Positions 9,064 to 17,841 of a stretch of 64,000 nucleotides of DNA are shown one piece after another. Source of the DNA: MPNP01 sp965116235 (GTDB lineage Bacteria; Pseudomonadota; Alphaproteobacteria; Rhodobacterales; Rhodobacteraceae); NCBI GenBank assembly GCA_965116235.1, contig OZ220496.1:1178001-1242000 (forward strand), read 5' to 3'. The position numbers and the translations under genes were made by a program. A model generated the notes under the pieces. It made no database searches. It worked only from the letters and a program-made list of their open reading frames with translations, and was not told the DNA's origin. The stretch's first letter is position 1; every line of letters starts with the position of its first letter.

Positions 9064-11370
9064 ATGAAATCACGCATTTCCGAGCATTCTTTCAATCTGA
9101 CGCTGGCTCATCGACTGAAAGGCATTATGCCCGGTTGGGAGATCAATGCGGAAAGAAGTCGCACGGTTAGAAATGCCTTGGGTCAGAAACCTGACATCAT
9201 ATGCAGCCCCGGCGACGGGAGCCGGCCCATCATCATCGAAACGGAATGGATGCCGGCCGCCACGGTCGAGCAGGATGCCCGCCAGCGACTGGGACAAGTC
9301 CTAGACCGGGATGGCTGGACCATTGATGTCGTTCTCGCCATCCGTGTACCTGACAATGCTTCCTACTGGTCTGACACTCGCCTGCATGAAGAGCTGGATG
9401 ACTTGCCTCTGGAATTGGCCCTGCTTCAGGCCGGACAATCGAACGAGACCAAACGCTGGCCTGAACAGGGTCATATCCAAGTGTACCCGCCCGAACTGGC
9501 TCGCATCATTGAGCTTGCTTCGGCCAGCGAGGACCGTGTTGCCCAAGGCATGACAATCATCGATGATGCCGTCAGTGATTCTGCCGTCATCTTGCGTCGC
9601 CATTGTCAAAAAGCCACTGGGCCTCTAGAGGCCATGGCCCGGGAGCTGTATCAGGAGGATGGGGAACAGACCACATGCATGGCGTTTGCCATCATGGCCA
9701 ACGCGCTCATTTTTCAGACAGCCATTGCTGGCACCGGCAATGTCCGGCGCACCTTTGTCGTACAGACTCCCGCTGAACTCGATTGTACTGGACGGTCTCG
9801 AAAGGCGGCCCTGCTTGCACACTGGACCGACATTCTGGAGAAGATCAATTATTGGCCGATCTTCGACATTGCCCGCCGCCTGCTGAAGCCGGTGCCGGAC
9901 GGTGTGGCTGGACGCATTCTGGACACGCTGACCCGGGCGGCGGGAGAACTGGCCGAACTGGGAACGACCAGCCGGCACGACCTGAGCGGACGAATGTTCC
10001 AACGCCTCATTACCGATCGCAAGTTTCTGGCCACTTTCTACACGTTGCCAGCGTCAGCCGCCCTGCTGGCCGAGCTTGCCGTGGCCCGGCTGGGTGTCGA
10101 CTGGGCCGATCCCGACGCCGTGACCGCTTTGCGAATCGGCGACTTTGCCTGCGGCACAGGAGCCCTTCTGCACGCCGCCTACGATGCGGTGCTCTCCCGC
10201 GTGCGCCAAGCGGGCGGAGACGATCGGGAGTTGCACGCTCGGATGATGGAACAGGCACTTATCGGCACCGACATCATGCCAGCTGCAACACATCTCACCA
10301 CTTCGGTTTTGTCGTCGACTCATTCGGGTGAACCTTTTTCCCAGACGAGGATCGTGACGCTGCCCTATGGGCCGGATGCAACACAGGAGAGTAACGTAGC
10401 CTTGGGCGCGCTGGATCTTATTGTCCAGCAGGAGATGCGTTCGCTTCTTGGCACGACGGCACGGCGTGTGCATGGCGATAAAGATGCCGCTCCGGACACG
10501 ATCGACATTCCGCATGGGTCGCTGGACCTGGTCATCATGAATCCGCCATTCACTCGTGTCACTCAACATAACAAGGGCGACATGCCCAATCCAGCCTTTG
10601 CCGGCCTGAACACGACGGCGGACGAGCAAAGGATGATGTCTAGAAAGCTAAGGGTCATCATGCAAAAGAGCCAGGGTAACATGGCTGGCAACGGCATTGC
10701 GGGGCTGGCTTCCCACTTTGTTGACCTGGCTCATGCAAAATTGAAGGTCGGTGGTGTCATGGCACTCGTTATTCCCTCGACATGCATGCTTGGTCAGGCG
10801 TGGGATTCCGTGCGTCGAAAACTGAATGATGAATACAGGCACATAACTGTTGTCGGTATCGCCAAGGGTCGTTCCAAGGAACGTTCCTTTTCATGGGATA
10901 CCGGCATTGGTGAGGCACTGGTCCTGGCCCAGAAAGGCAATGTTTCAAAGTCGACACCTCCCGTTTTATATGCATCGATCGAAGCAAGACCGGCCAGCGT
11001 GGCCGATGGCGTCATGATGGGTCAAGCTATACATAAAAGTAATTCCAACAATGAAGCCGGATTTTTGCGTCATGGCAAGCATGACGTGTTTGGTCAGTAC
11101 ATGCGTGGAACAATGAAGCATGGTGGCCTGTTCGGCCTGTTCAATATGGATGTGGGTCGGATGGCTCTATCTCTTGCAAGCGGCCATCTGTCTCTCCCTC
11201 GTCTCAATGCAAACATGTCCATTCCGGTGACACGTCTTGCCAACGTGGCGGAACGTGGCCTGTATCACATAGACATATGCAACCGACAAGCGACACGCGC
11301 TCCATTCTGCAATGCTCTTCCATTGAAGGGGGGGGGTAATTCCGACATGGCCTATGCTCTGGGGGCATGA
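9064..11370 (+). CDS. N6-adenine DNA methyltransferase with PD-(D/E)xK-like N-terminus, truncated by a G9 tract
   Basis: 768 aa from the ATG at 9064, preferred over 9043/9046 because AGAAGAGA precedes it at normal spacing. The N-terminal 150 residues contain KPDIIC then IIIETEW, resembling a restriction-endonuclease core. The methyltransferase domain shows DFACGTGALLHAAYD (SAM binding) and LVIMNPPFTRV (catalytic NPPF). This layout is like type IIG or other single-chain restriction-modification enzymes. The last natural codons are LPLKGG; after the nine G at 11328-11336 the frame runs only 12 more codons to TGA at 11370. One G fewer would continue into the next reading frame to 11962, giving a protein of about 965 aa. 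The IS1595 remnant ends at its start, so its promoter is unclear. Confidence 0.85.
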   Translation: MKSRISEHSFNLTLAHRLKGIMPGWEINAERSRTVRNALGQKPDIICSPGDGSRPIIIETEWMPAATVEQDARQRLGQVLDRDGWTIDVVLAIRVPDNASYWSDTRLHEELDDLPLELALLQAGQSNETKRWPEQGHIQVYPPELARIIELASASEDRVAQGMTIIDDAVSDSAVILRRHCQKATGPLEAMARELYQEDGEQTTCMAFAIMANALIFQTAIAGTGNVRRTFVVQTPAELDCTGRSRKAALLAHWTDILEKINYWPIFDIARRLLKPVPDGVAGRILDTLTRAAGELAELGTTSRHDLSGRMFQRLITDRKFLATFYTLPASAALLAELAVARLGVDWADPDAVTALRIGDFACGTGALLHAAYDAVLSRVRQAGGDDRELHARMMEQALIGTDIMPAATHLTTSVLSSTHSGEPFSQTRIVTLPYGPDATQESNVALGALDLIVQQEMRSLLGTTARRVHGDKDAAPDTIDIPHGSLDLVIMNPPFTRVTQHNKGDMPNPAFAGLNTTADEQRMMSRKLRVIMQKSQGNMAGNGIAGLASHFVDLAHAKLKVGGVMALVIPSTCMLGQAWDSVRRKLNDEYRHITVVGIAKGRSKERSFSWDTGIGEALVLAQKGNVSKSTPPVLYASIEARPASVADGVMMGQAIHKSNSNNEAGFLRHGKHDVFGQYMRGTMKHGGLFGLFNMDVGRMALSLASGHLSLPRLNANMSIPVTRLANVAERGLYHIDICNRQATRAPFCNALPLKGGGNSDMAYALGA
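11328..11336 (+). repeat. G9 tract in the methyltransferase gene (out of frame)
   Basis: Nine consecutive G. With nine the gene stops at 11370. With eight, or eleven, the frame passes into the reading frame that ends at 11962. Confidence 0.9.
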
Positions 11371-11962
11371 TGCAAGGCGCGAGACGCGCCTGATCGTTCA
11401 GCCGGACAAGGAGGGTGAATTGCGTTCAGGACGTGAAGAACAGGCCCGTTCCGTCTGGGAACGGACGGCATCCTGTTTGCATTTCAATCGCAATTTCCAG
11501 CTGAACTCTCAGCCACTGTGCGCGTGCCTGACACCAGAAGTAAGCCTAGGTGGCCCTGAATGGCCAAATTTCAAGCCACATGAAGAACGCTGGACTATTC
11601 CCTTGGTTTTATGGGCTAACACATTACTCGGAATTATGGGATTTTGGTGGATTGGTTCTCGTGAACAAGCCGGACGAGCCCGCATTTCTCTATCAAGGTT
11701 GCCAGAACTGACTGTGCTGGAGCCTCGTCAATTGAATGATGCCCAGATGGATCAGGCCCGGGTCATTTTCGAGAGATTTCAAGAGCAAGAATTCCGGCCG
11801 GCCAACGAAGCGTACCGCGACCCCGTTCGACAGGAGCTAGATCGAGCCGTGCTGGTGGAATTGCTTGGTCTTGATGAGAGTGTCATGGAGGGTTTAGATA
11901 TTCTAAGATGCCAATGGTGCGCTGAGCCTTCAGTTCATGGTGAAAAAAGTACAAAACCGTAA
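11337..11962 (+). CDS. C-terminal part of the methyltransferase, presently out of frame
   Basis: An open frame shifted by one base relative to the upstream methyltransferase. It reads VIPTWPMLWGHDARRETRL directly after the G tract, then LVLWANTLLGIMGFWWIGSR and LELTVLEPRQL-like sequence, ending with TAA at 11960-11962. The conserved-looking content and lack of its own ribosome-binding site argue that it is the target-recognition/C-terminal end of the upstream enzyme rather than a separate gene. Internal ATG at 11354. The stop overlaps the ATG of the next small gene. Confidence 0.75.
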
Positions 11963-12165
11963 TGTCTCAATTTGAAACAGCGAGTGATAAAATGAAACGG
12001 AACCAAAAGAAACCCGCCAAGAAAGTCATTCCTATGCCTCCCGCCAGTTATCAGCCGTCAAAGGCGGACATGGAGGAATCCTTTGACATGCCCAAGGCCA
12101 AGATGAGCAAACTTCGAAAGGCGTTCTTTACGCCCGTCTCATTTGACAACAAGGACAAAGGCTGA
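11962..12165 (+). CDS. Small basic protein coupled to the methyltransferase
   Basis: 67 aa beginning MSQFETASDKMKRNQ. Its ATG shares one base with the TAA of the methyltransferase reading frame (TAATG), so translation is probably coupled. The protein is rich in Lys, Pro and Ser (KPAKKVIPMPPASYQPSKAD, then MPKAKMSKLRKAFFTP) and has no membrane segment or recognised domain. The coupling suggests an accessory factor of the restriction-modification system. Because the upstream frame is closed early by the G9 tract, this gene's expression may depend on the tract as well. Function unknown. Confidence 0.6.
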   Translation: MSQFETASDKMKRNQKKPAKKVIPMPPASYQPSKADMEESFDMPKAKMSKLRKAFFTPVSFDNKDKG

Positions 12166-12173
12166 TGCCATGA

Positions 12174-12217
12174 TGTCAAAGGGAAAATGGCACTAATAGA
12201 TATAATTCCCTTTGACA
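12174..12217 (+). repeat. 44 bp palindromic repeat, copy of the repeat at 889
   Basis: It begins TGTCAAAGGGA and ends TCCCTTTGACA, a perfect 11 bp inverted repeat around an 22 bp centre. Bases 12181-12210 are the exact reverse complement of 889-918. It lies 8 bases after the stop of the 67 aa gene. There is no T-run, so an intrinsic terminator is unlikely. It could be two fused IS ends or an operator. Confidence 0.6.
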
Positions 12218-12257
12218 GACCGCAACCACCCAGATACTAATGCTCCAACGGAGATAC

Positions 12258-12266
12258 GGGGGGGGG
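12258..12266 (+). repeat. G9 tract in intergenic DNA
   Basis: Nine G between the 67 aa gene and the 3' end of the convergent minus-strand gene. No open frame of useful length crosses it. Its role is unclear; it may mark a lost gene or vary a promoter spacing. Confidence 0.7.
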
Positions 12267-12357
12267 ACGGATCCGCTATAGTCTGGTTAATTCTCTGATG
12301 GCATCATTGCATGGTTCATGCTCCTCCGATAATGCTACGAGGAACAGCATCTTGTGA

Positions 12358-13173
12358 TCATTCTGTCAAACGCGTGATTCCACACGGCAAGAATTCCTCA
12401 CAAAACTCTACTTTTGAGGCCAACAATACAGCAAGATTTCTATTTCCGCCATTATGAGTCAGCCAGTATGAATAACGACGTACCTGCGGCAATTGGTTAA
12501 CGATCTTCCTCATGAAGGCGTAGAATTCTGACTGACGATTATTCAGTTCAGGGGGCTGCATGCCATATACAAACACCAGAACTATTCCTGGCATTCCGCT
12601 GTTGCAATATTTTCTGAGTGCAGGAACCAAAACGTGATGATCATCATGGCGCACTTTATCATCATCTTTCCATCGAGAAAGAACATAGGACATGGGGTCC
12701 ATTGAAAACATCCAAGGCACATCAAGATCATCCGGGCACGTCAAGATGCCTTGAGCATCAATCTGTTGGCGCCATGAAGAGTTGGCAACTCGAACCTTCG
12801 TACCTACCCAGACATGTTTCAATTTCCTGCATTTCTCAGCACTGGTTTCCGTGATACCTCCACGAAGCTTGTTGGTGCTAACAACACTTCGTAACAACTC
12901 CGCCGTGTTGGGATACTCGGTTCTAGATGCTTTGGCTTTCCAGTAGGCGGTCACCAAGTCATGCTCACCTCGAGGTCCTTGACTAGCCTTGCACAGAGTA
13001 TCGTACAGCTTCCTATGGCAGACAGTTCCCGGATTTTCCAGCGGCTCGTATGGAGCCATGCCATGCGTCAATGCGATGTGAAGACGTTTCTCTCTGTCAT
13101 GGCACACAAGCTGAGCCGCTGTTGTGACCTCAAGCGCATGTTGCAGATAGTTACCGTCATTACCTCTGGCCAT
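12358..13173 (-). CDS. Hypothetical protein
   Basis: 271 aa, beginning MARGNDGNYLQHALEVTTAAQLV. I do not recognise the family. Visible features: the N-terminal GNxxNYLQH segment faintly recalls the start of RlmJ-type methyltransferases, a YPNTAELL segment, a GILTCPDDLDVPWMFSMDP stretch, and a hydrophobic strand PGIVLVFVYGM. There is no signal peptide or membrane helix. It is convergent with the methyltransferase operon and separated from the glycosyltransferase locus by about 210 bp. It may belong to the defence cargo. Product and role are not assigned. Confidence 0.6.
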   Translation of the reverse strand: MARGNDGNYLQHALEVTTAAQLVCHDREKRLHIALTHGMAPYEPLENPGTVCHRKLYDTLCKASQGPRGEHDLVTAYWKAKASRTEYPNTAELLRSVVSTNKLRGGITETSAEKCRKLKHVWVGTKVRVANSSWRQQIDAQGILTCPDDLDVPWMFSMDPMSYVLSRWKDDDKVRHDDHHVLVPALRKYCNSGMPGIVLVFVYGMQPPELNNRQSEFYAFMRKIVNQLPQVRRYSYWLTHNGGNRNLAVLLASKVEFCEEFLPCGITRLTE

Positions 13174-13385
13174 GCCATCCTCTCAACGTTAATCCAACCC
13201 GCTACACGGAAGATAAACGCATATAAGCCTTTATTCAAGGGATGATGTGGCATACAAAGTTCCCTCAGAAAAGGCGACAAACCATTTGAATCAATATAGG
13301 AAACTCTCTCCAGAAGCGGATATTTCCAGATGATCGGTCGGATGAGATGGTGCTTGCTGTGTAACCCACGGCCCGTGACAGTAGA

Positions 13386-14229
13386 TTAATGGTTCGTAAC
13401 AGCGTTTGTCAATCCGGTTAGGCTTTCAAATTCTTTGAGAAAAAGGTCGTAGTCATGAAAAGCTTTTTCATTGCGCACGGTTGAATAAGGAGAGGTTTTT
13501 TCCCTCCTCCAAGGCTTTGCACCACCGTTAAAATGCCAAATTCCTGGATCATCATTTGCAGCACTGATTTGTTCAAGTACAGGTGCTAAAGATCGCCTGT
13601 CCTTTATTTTAATTCTCTTGAAATTATAATCGGAATAAGGGCTGATGTTCCATCTGAGGGGAAGGTGGAGGACGTTATTCCGCAATAGTTGGTTCAAGCG
13701 GTCTTGTTCTGGAAGATAGTCAAAGAATGGTCGTGCCCCTGCCATGCTTAAATATTCGTGATTGGGGAATAGTTTACGAATCGCTGTGCAGTCCATGACC
13801 ATCACTCCGGCATTGAAGTAGGGCCTGCCTGCATCTGGAAAGAAACCGAGTGAGATGTAGTATTGGAGTTCTTGGGTTCTGATTCTCTGATTTCTTTTTG
13901 GTCTGAATAAGTCGGAGACGCGCCTGTCTAAAAGCCTCGGAAGGTGGTGCGTGAACGGATTATCAACACACGCTCCGAGGGGATAGCCTTTCAAATCAGT
14001 TTCCATAAGTTTGTTGACGTCATCTACAACGAGAGTATCAGCGTCAAGAAACAAACAACGCCCCTCAACAATTCGGGGAAGCATAAGGGGCAGAAGAGTG
14101 ACAGCGGGATAGAAACTTTTCGTTCTATGGTGCGTGGGCAGGCTTTTGTACTTCGAATATTCCGCGAATTCGCCGGAATCGAATTCTCTCAGAGTAATCT
14201 CTACCCCCCCCATCAATAATTCTCTAACC
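13386..14229 (-). pseudogene. GT8 glycosyltransferase, 3' part, split by IS1634
   Basis: This part encodes residues from about VRELLMGGVEITLREF to the C-terminus. The GT8 features are present: CLFLDADTLVV (DxD metal site), YFNAGVMVMDC, EQDRLNQLL...LPLRWN and WHFNGGAKPW. The N-terminal 50 residues lie at 16203-16355 on the other side of the IS1634 element. The N-terminal residues now read before VRELL come from element sequence. Relatives at 26490 and 27882 are intact. This family transfers hexose from a nucleotide sugar, often onto lipopolysaccharide outer core or capsule. Confidence 0.85.
14204..14211 (-). repeat. C8 (coding G8) tract in the disrupted GT8 gene
   Basis: Encodes the GG of LLMGGVEI in frame, at the same codons as the tract at 28685 in the intact relative. 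The gene would be on if the insertion were absent. Confidence 0.85.
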
Positions 14230-16202
14230 CGAACTTCCGAACCGATTTGATCCTTTGAGATTGGCCTGACCCCCGCCATGCGGTGCTCTGCAAGGGTTTT
14301 CCATGCCGTTTCCGCCGTCATAACCTGTCCATGTTCTCGACAATTTTTTTATCCACAGATACTTGCATTTTCTCTTTCCGTCATTATCTCCGTGTTCATG
14401 TATATCGAAACCGTGCCCAATCGCAATTCGCCTCCCGCCGTCCTGCTGCGCGAATCCTGGTGGGACAAGGACGCCAAGCGCTCCCGCAAGCGCACTCTGG
14501 CCAATCTCTCCAAGCTGCCGCCGAGTGTCATTGCCAACCTGAAGGCGTGCCTGCAGGGGGCCAGCGTACAGACTCTGCCGGAGGCCATGACGATCCCGGC
14601 CTCGTGGCCCCACGGTCATGTGGCCGCGGCCTTGGGGATGCTGCGCCAGCTGGGTCTGGAGACCCTTATCGCCGCGCGTCGCTCGCGCCAGCGGGACCTA
14701 GTCACGGCCCTGATCGTGGCCCGGATCCTGGACCCGCAGGCCAAGCTGGCCACGGCTCCGGGCCTGTCGCCCGACAGCCACACCAGCAGCCTGGGTCCTA
14801 TGCTGGATCTGGGCCCGACCGAGGCCGATGAACTCTATGCCGCCATGGACGGGCTCGGGGCGCGTCAGGAGCGCATTGAAACGCGTCTGGCCCAGCGGCA
14901 TCTTGCGGACGGCGCCCTGGTGCTGTGGGACCTGACATCGGTGTGGATGGAAGGTCGTCAGTGTGACCTGGCCGCCTACGGATATTCGCGGGACGGCAAG
15001 AAGGGCAAGATGCCAATCGAGTTCGGGCTTCTGTGCGATCGTGAAGGCCGCCCGGTGGCCGTGGAGGTGTTTGACGGCCACACATCCGACCCGGCGAGCG
15101 TATCCACGGCCGTTCGTCGTATCCGGGACCGCTTTGGTCTGACCCGGGTGGTCATCGTCGGGGATCGGGGCATGCTGACCGAGGCGCGGATCCGGGACGA
15201 CATTGAGCCGGCCGGCCTAGACTGGATCGGTGCGCTGCGGGCCCCGGCGATCCGCAAGCTGGTGGCCAACGACACGCTGCAGCCCTCCCTGCTGGATGAA
15301 CGGGATCTGGCAGAGATCACCTGCGAGGAGCTGTTTCCCGGGGAACGCCTGATCGTGTGTCGTAATCCCCTACTGGCCGACGAACGCCGCCGCAAGCGGC
15401 AGGCCCTGCTGGACGCCACCGAAGAGGCCATCCGCCGCGTGAAGGCGGCGACCCAGCGCCCGAACCGACGGCTCCAGGGCATCGCGGCCATCACCCGGCG
15501 TCTGGAACCCATCCTGATCCGGCACAAGATGAGAAAGCACTTTACCTTCACCATCCAGGACGATGGGTTCACCTGGCGTCGGAAGGCCGAGAGCATCGCC
15601 GAGGAGGAGGCCCTGGACGGCATCTATGTCGTGCGGACCAGCTTGCCGGAGACGGTCATGGATGCGGATGAGACCGTCCGGTCCTACAAGCGCCTGGCCT
15701 CTGTGGAACGCGCCTTTCGCAGCCTCAAGACCGTGGACCTGAAGGTTCGTCCGGTCTATCATCGTCGGGCCCATCGTGTGCGAGCCCATGTTCTGCTGTG
15801 CATGCTGGCCTATTATGTCGAATGGCACATGCGAGCGGCCTGGCAATCCCTTCTGTTCCATGATGACGGCACGCCCACACGCGCATCGGTCGTGGCTCCG
15901 GCGACCCCATCCTCCCAGGCCCGACGCAAGGCGGCCACCCGACGTACGCCCGAGGGCCTGCCGGTTTTGCGCTTTGCCGACCTGCTGAAGCATCTCGCCA
16001 CGCTGACCCGCATCCGGCTCCAGCCGACGGCCGGGAGCGATGTGACCTTCGACATGACGACGACCCCGACCCTCTTGCAGAAGCGGGCCTTTGAGCTCCT
16101 GGGCGTGCGCCTCCCCTGAAACCTGTCCAGTTGGACGCCATTCCAAAGTGAAAATCGTATTTGTTATTGAACGGTTACAAAAAAGCGGCTTCGGAAGTTC
16201 AG
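14230..16202 (+). mobile_element. Intact IS1634-family insertion sequence
   Basis: Imperfect terminal inverted repeats contain GAACTTCCGAA on the left (14231-14241) and its complement TTCGGAAGTTC on the right (16190-16200). A 7 bp direct repeat TCTAACC flanks the element at 14223-14229 and 16203-16209, so it is a simple recent insertion. Joining the flanks restores the GT8 gene at the position seen in the uninterrupted relative at 27882-28856. Confidence 0.9.
14398..16119 (+). CDS. IS1634-family transposase
   Basis: 573 aa from the ATG at 14398 (MYIETVPNRNSPPAVLLRES), the usual start for this family. A longer in-frame extension to 14278 exists but encodes low-complexity hydrophobic residues unlike the family. 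Visible DDE-domain segments: LWDLTSVWMEG (first Asp), FGLTRVVIVGDRGMLT (second Asp), and YKRLASVERAFRSLKTVDL (catalytic Glu). IS1634 transposases belong to the IS4-type DDE group. No frameshift or stop is seen, so it may be active. A related 5' fragment lies at 32192-32400 and an internal fragment at 6262-6524. Confidence 0.9.
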   Translation: MYIETVPNRNSPPAVLLRESWWDKDAKRSRKRTLANLSKLPPSVIANLKACLQGASVQTLPEAMTIPASWPHGHVAAALGMLRQLGLETLIAARRSRQRDLVTALIVARILDPQAKLATAPGLSPDSHTSSLGPMLDLGPTEADELYAAMDGLGARQERIETRLAQRHLADGALVLWDLTSVWMEGRQCDLAAYGYSRDGKKGKMPIEFGLLCDREGRPVAVEVFDGHTSDPASVSTAVRRIRDRFGLTRVVIVGDRGMLTEARIRDDIEPAGLDWIGALRAPAIRKLVANDTLQPSLLDERDLAEITCEELFPGERLIVCRNPLLADERRRKRQALLDATEEAIRRVKAATQRPNRRLQGIAAITRRLEPILIRHKMRKHFTFTIQDDGFTWRRKAESIAEEEALDGIYVVRTSLPETVMDADETVRSYKRLASVERAFRSLKTVDLKVRPVYHRRAHRVRAHVLLCMLAYYVEWHMRAAWQSLLFHDDGTPTRASVVAPATPSSQARRKAATRRTPEGLPVLRFADLLKHLATLTRIRLQPTAGSDVTFDMTTTPTLLQKRAFELLGVRLP

Positions 16203-16355
16203 TCTAACCTTGTGTACCTTCCAGGTGTCCGCATCGCTTAAGCCCTCACCATAAAGCACGACCTCAACAGGACGGGTTGCGTTCTTCCAGATAGAATAAA
16301 CGGATATCAAGGCCGGAAAAAGATAACCTGAGTTAACCCCATAAACTATTTGCAT
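16203..16355 (-). pseudogene. GT8 glycosyltransferase, 5' part, split by IS1634
   Basis: It starts at the ATG at 16355 with MQIVYGVNSGYLFPALISVY, the same start as the two intact GT8 genes, and runs through RPVEVVLYGEGLSDADTWKV before the insertion point. Upstream in-frame ATGs exist but the family start is clear. The 3' part is at 13386-14229. Confidence 0.85.
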
Positions 16356-16560
16356 GATCCACCAGAGACAAAGAGAATGCTGTAAGCCAAATTGGGCATT
16401 TTCATATTTATCTATCGTAACTTTGACAGGTTGCCGAATACATTGCGGCCATTGAATGCTCATTACGTACTACAACGCACATCAAGTACGCCCCCTTAGA
16501 TGGAGCCCGTCGCCCGAGGATTGGGCTCGGTTTTGTAAAACTGGATAGAACATGATTGAA

Positions 16561-17841
16561 TCAAGCCGCAAATTGTCCCAAGATGCTTTGCAGATCCTTG
16601 GCGACATCTGCCCACGTGCGAAGTTGTGCTTTGTGTTCAGCAATGCGTGACCGCAATTGGCAGGTAAATTCCGGATCTGTCAGCAGGCGCGTGATATGAT
16701 CGGCCAACTGCTCCGCTTTATCCGGGTCAAAATAGAGACCGAGATCGCCGCATACCTCTTTCAAAACAGGAGCAGTCGAGCAAATCGCTGGCGTGCCGCA
16801 CCACAGGGCCTCACCTGCAGGCAGGCCCCACCCCTCCATGCGGCTAGGCAGGACGAGTGCCAGCGCGTTTTTGTAAAGAGCGACAAGGTCCGTCTGATTA
16901 GGGTCTTTTCTGATCACGACATGCTCGCGGACCGTATCGCATTCATCTGACTGAAGATAGGCATTTGTCCTTTTGCGTAGAACTCCAGCCAGAACCAGCG
17001 TGGGGACCTGTTTTCCGGTCTGCTTCAGAAGACGCAGCGCCTCAAATACCACGTCCAAATTTTTTCGCCCAAGCATCGAGCTAACAGTCAAGATGTATGG
17101 TTCCTCGGGCAGTGCCTGTTCTACGGGTTCAGTCCCTTCCGGGCATTCATGCACCAGGGGCAAGACATAAATATCAGGTGCGGGAGGCAAGACACCTTTG
17201 GCGGAGAAGTCAAGAATTTCTTGCCGCGTGAAATTGGAATTGGCCAACAATGCCTTTGCCCGCGATATCAACAACTGGTTGTCGACAATGAAGTTGGGCT
17301 GAAAACTTGCCAACTGGTGCTTGAATTCGTGAATGGGGATCATGTCATGCAGAAGCGGCACCACATCGCAAGATACCTTTTTGCGATCCGTGGCGCACAA
17401 GATATCTGCAATCAGCTTAGGCCGCCCACAACTAATCAAAGTCTTGCCATCCATGTTGATAGGCATCATGCCGGGTGCAATGTCCTCCCAGATTTTTCGG
17501 TTTCTGCGATTAACTATTGGTCGAACGATCCCTAGCAGCAAATCCCGCAGAAAGGACTTTTTGTGATGGTAACTGCGCACGCGCAAATTGGGGATTCCAG
17601 TTGGAACGTTCAATTCCACCTCACCATCGGTCCTGAGGCAAGGGAAGACCTCAAACAGTTCACCATGACCATACGAAAAAACGCCGAACTGGATGGAGCT
17701 GTCCTGCTTGTATAGTTCGACACCGATTTCGGCTACAGTCCGGACAATTCCATAGTAGCGCAACTTGCCAGTTGACGCTAAAAGGATTTCTGTCAGGTCA
17801 TAGACAATCTGCTGCTTCTCGGCAGCTCTGGGTTTTTCCAT
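16561..17841 (-). CDS. GT4 family glycosyltransferase (probable mannosyltransferase)
   Basis: 426 aa, cytoplasmic, GT-B fold. The C-terminal half has the retaining GT4 pattern: PYILTVSSMLGRKNLDVVFEAL, then ALVLPSRMEGWGLPAGEALWCGTP, which holds the E-x7-E motif, and AICSTAPVLKEVCGDLGLYFDP. The N-terminal half has VVPLLHDMIPI, typical of the WbdB/WbpY-like mannosyltransferases. The start codon at 17841 directly follows the stop of manC, so the two are translated from one message. GDP-mannose made by ManC is the obvious donor, building an O-antigen or capsule chain. The acceptor is unknown. Confidence 0.85.
   Translation of the reverse strand: MEKPRAAEKQQIVYDLTEILLASTGKLRYYGIVRTVAEIGVELYKQDSSIQFGVFSYGHGELFEVFPCLRTDGEVELNVPTGIPNLRVRSYHHKKSFLRDLLLGIVRPIVNRRNRKIWEDIAPGMMPINMDGKTLISCGRPKLIADILCATDRKKVSCDVVPLLHDMIPIHEFKHQLASFQPNFIVDNQLLISRAKALLANSNFTRQEILDFSAKGVLPPAPDIYVLPLVHECPEGTEPVEQALPEEPYILTVSSMLGRKNLDVVFEALRLLKQTGKQVPTLVLAGVLRKRTNAYLQSDECDTVREHVVIRKDPNQTDLVALYKNALALVLPSRMEGWGLPAGEALWCGTPAICSTAPVLKEVCGDLGLYFDPDKAEQLADHITRLLTDPEFTCQLRSRIAEHKAQLRTWADVAKDLQSILGQFAA

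Noticed and set aside
889..12217. CRISPR-like repeats
   Set aside because: Only two exact copies, inverted and 11 kb apart, with no regular spacing or cas genes.
15370..16146. Minus-strand ORF of 258 codons in IS1634
   Set aside because: Shadow of the transposase gene in high-GC sequence.
16503..16534. GAGCCC...GGGCTC hairpin followed by TTTT as terminator of the GT4 gene
   Set aside because: The T-run is on the plus strand, whereas the gene is on the minus strand; no plus-strand gene ends there except the element-bound transposase 380 bp away.
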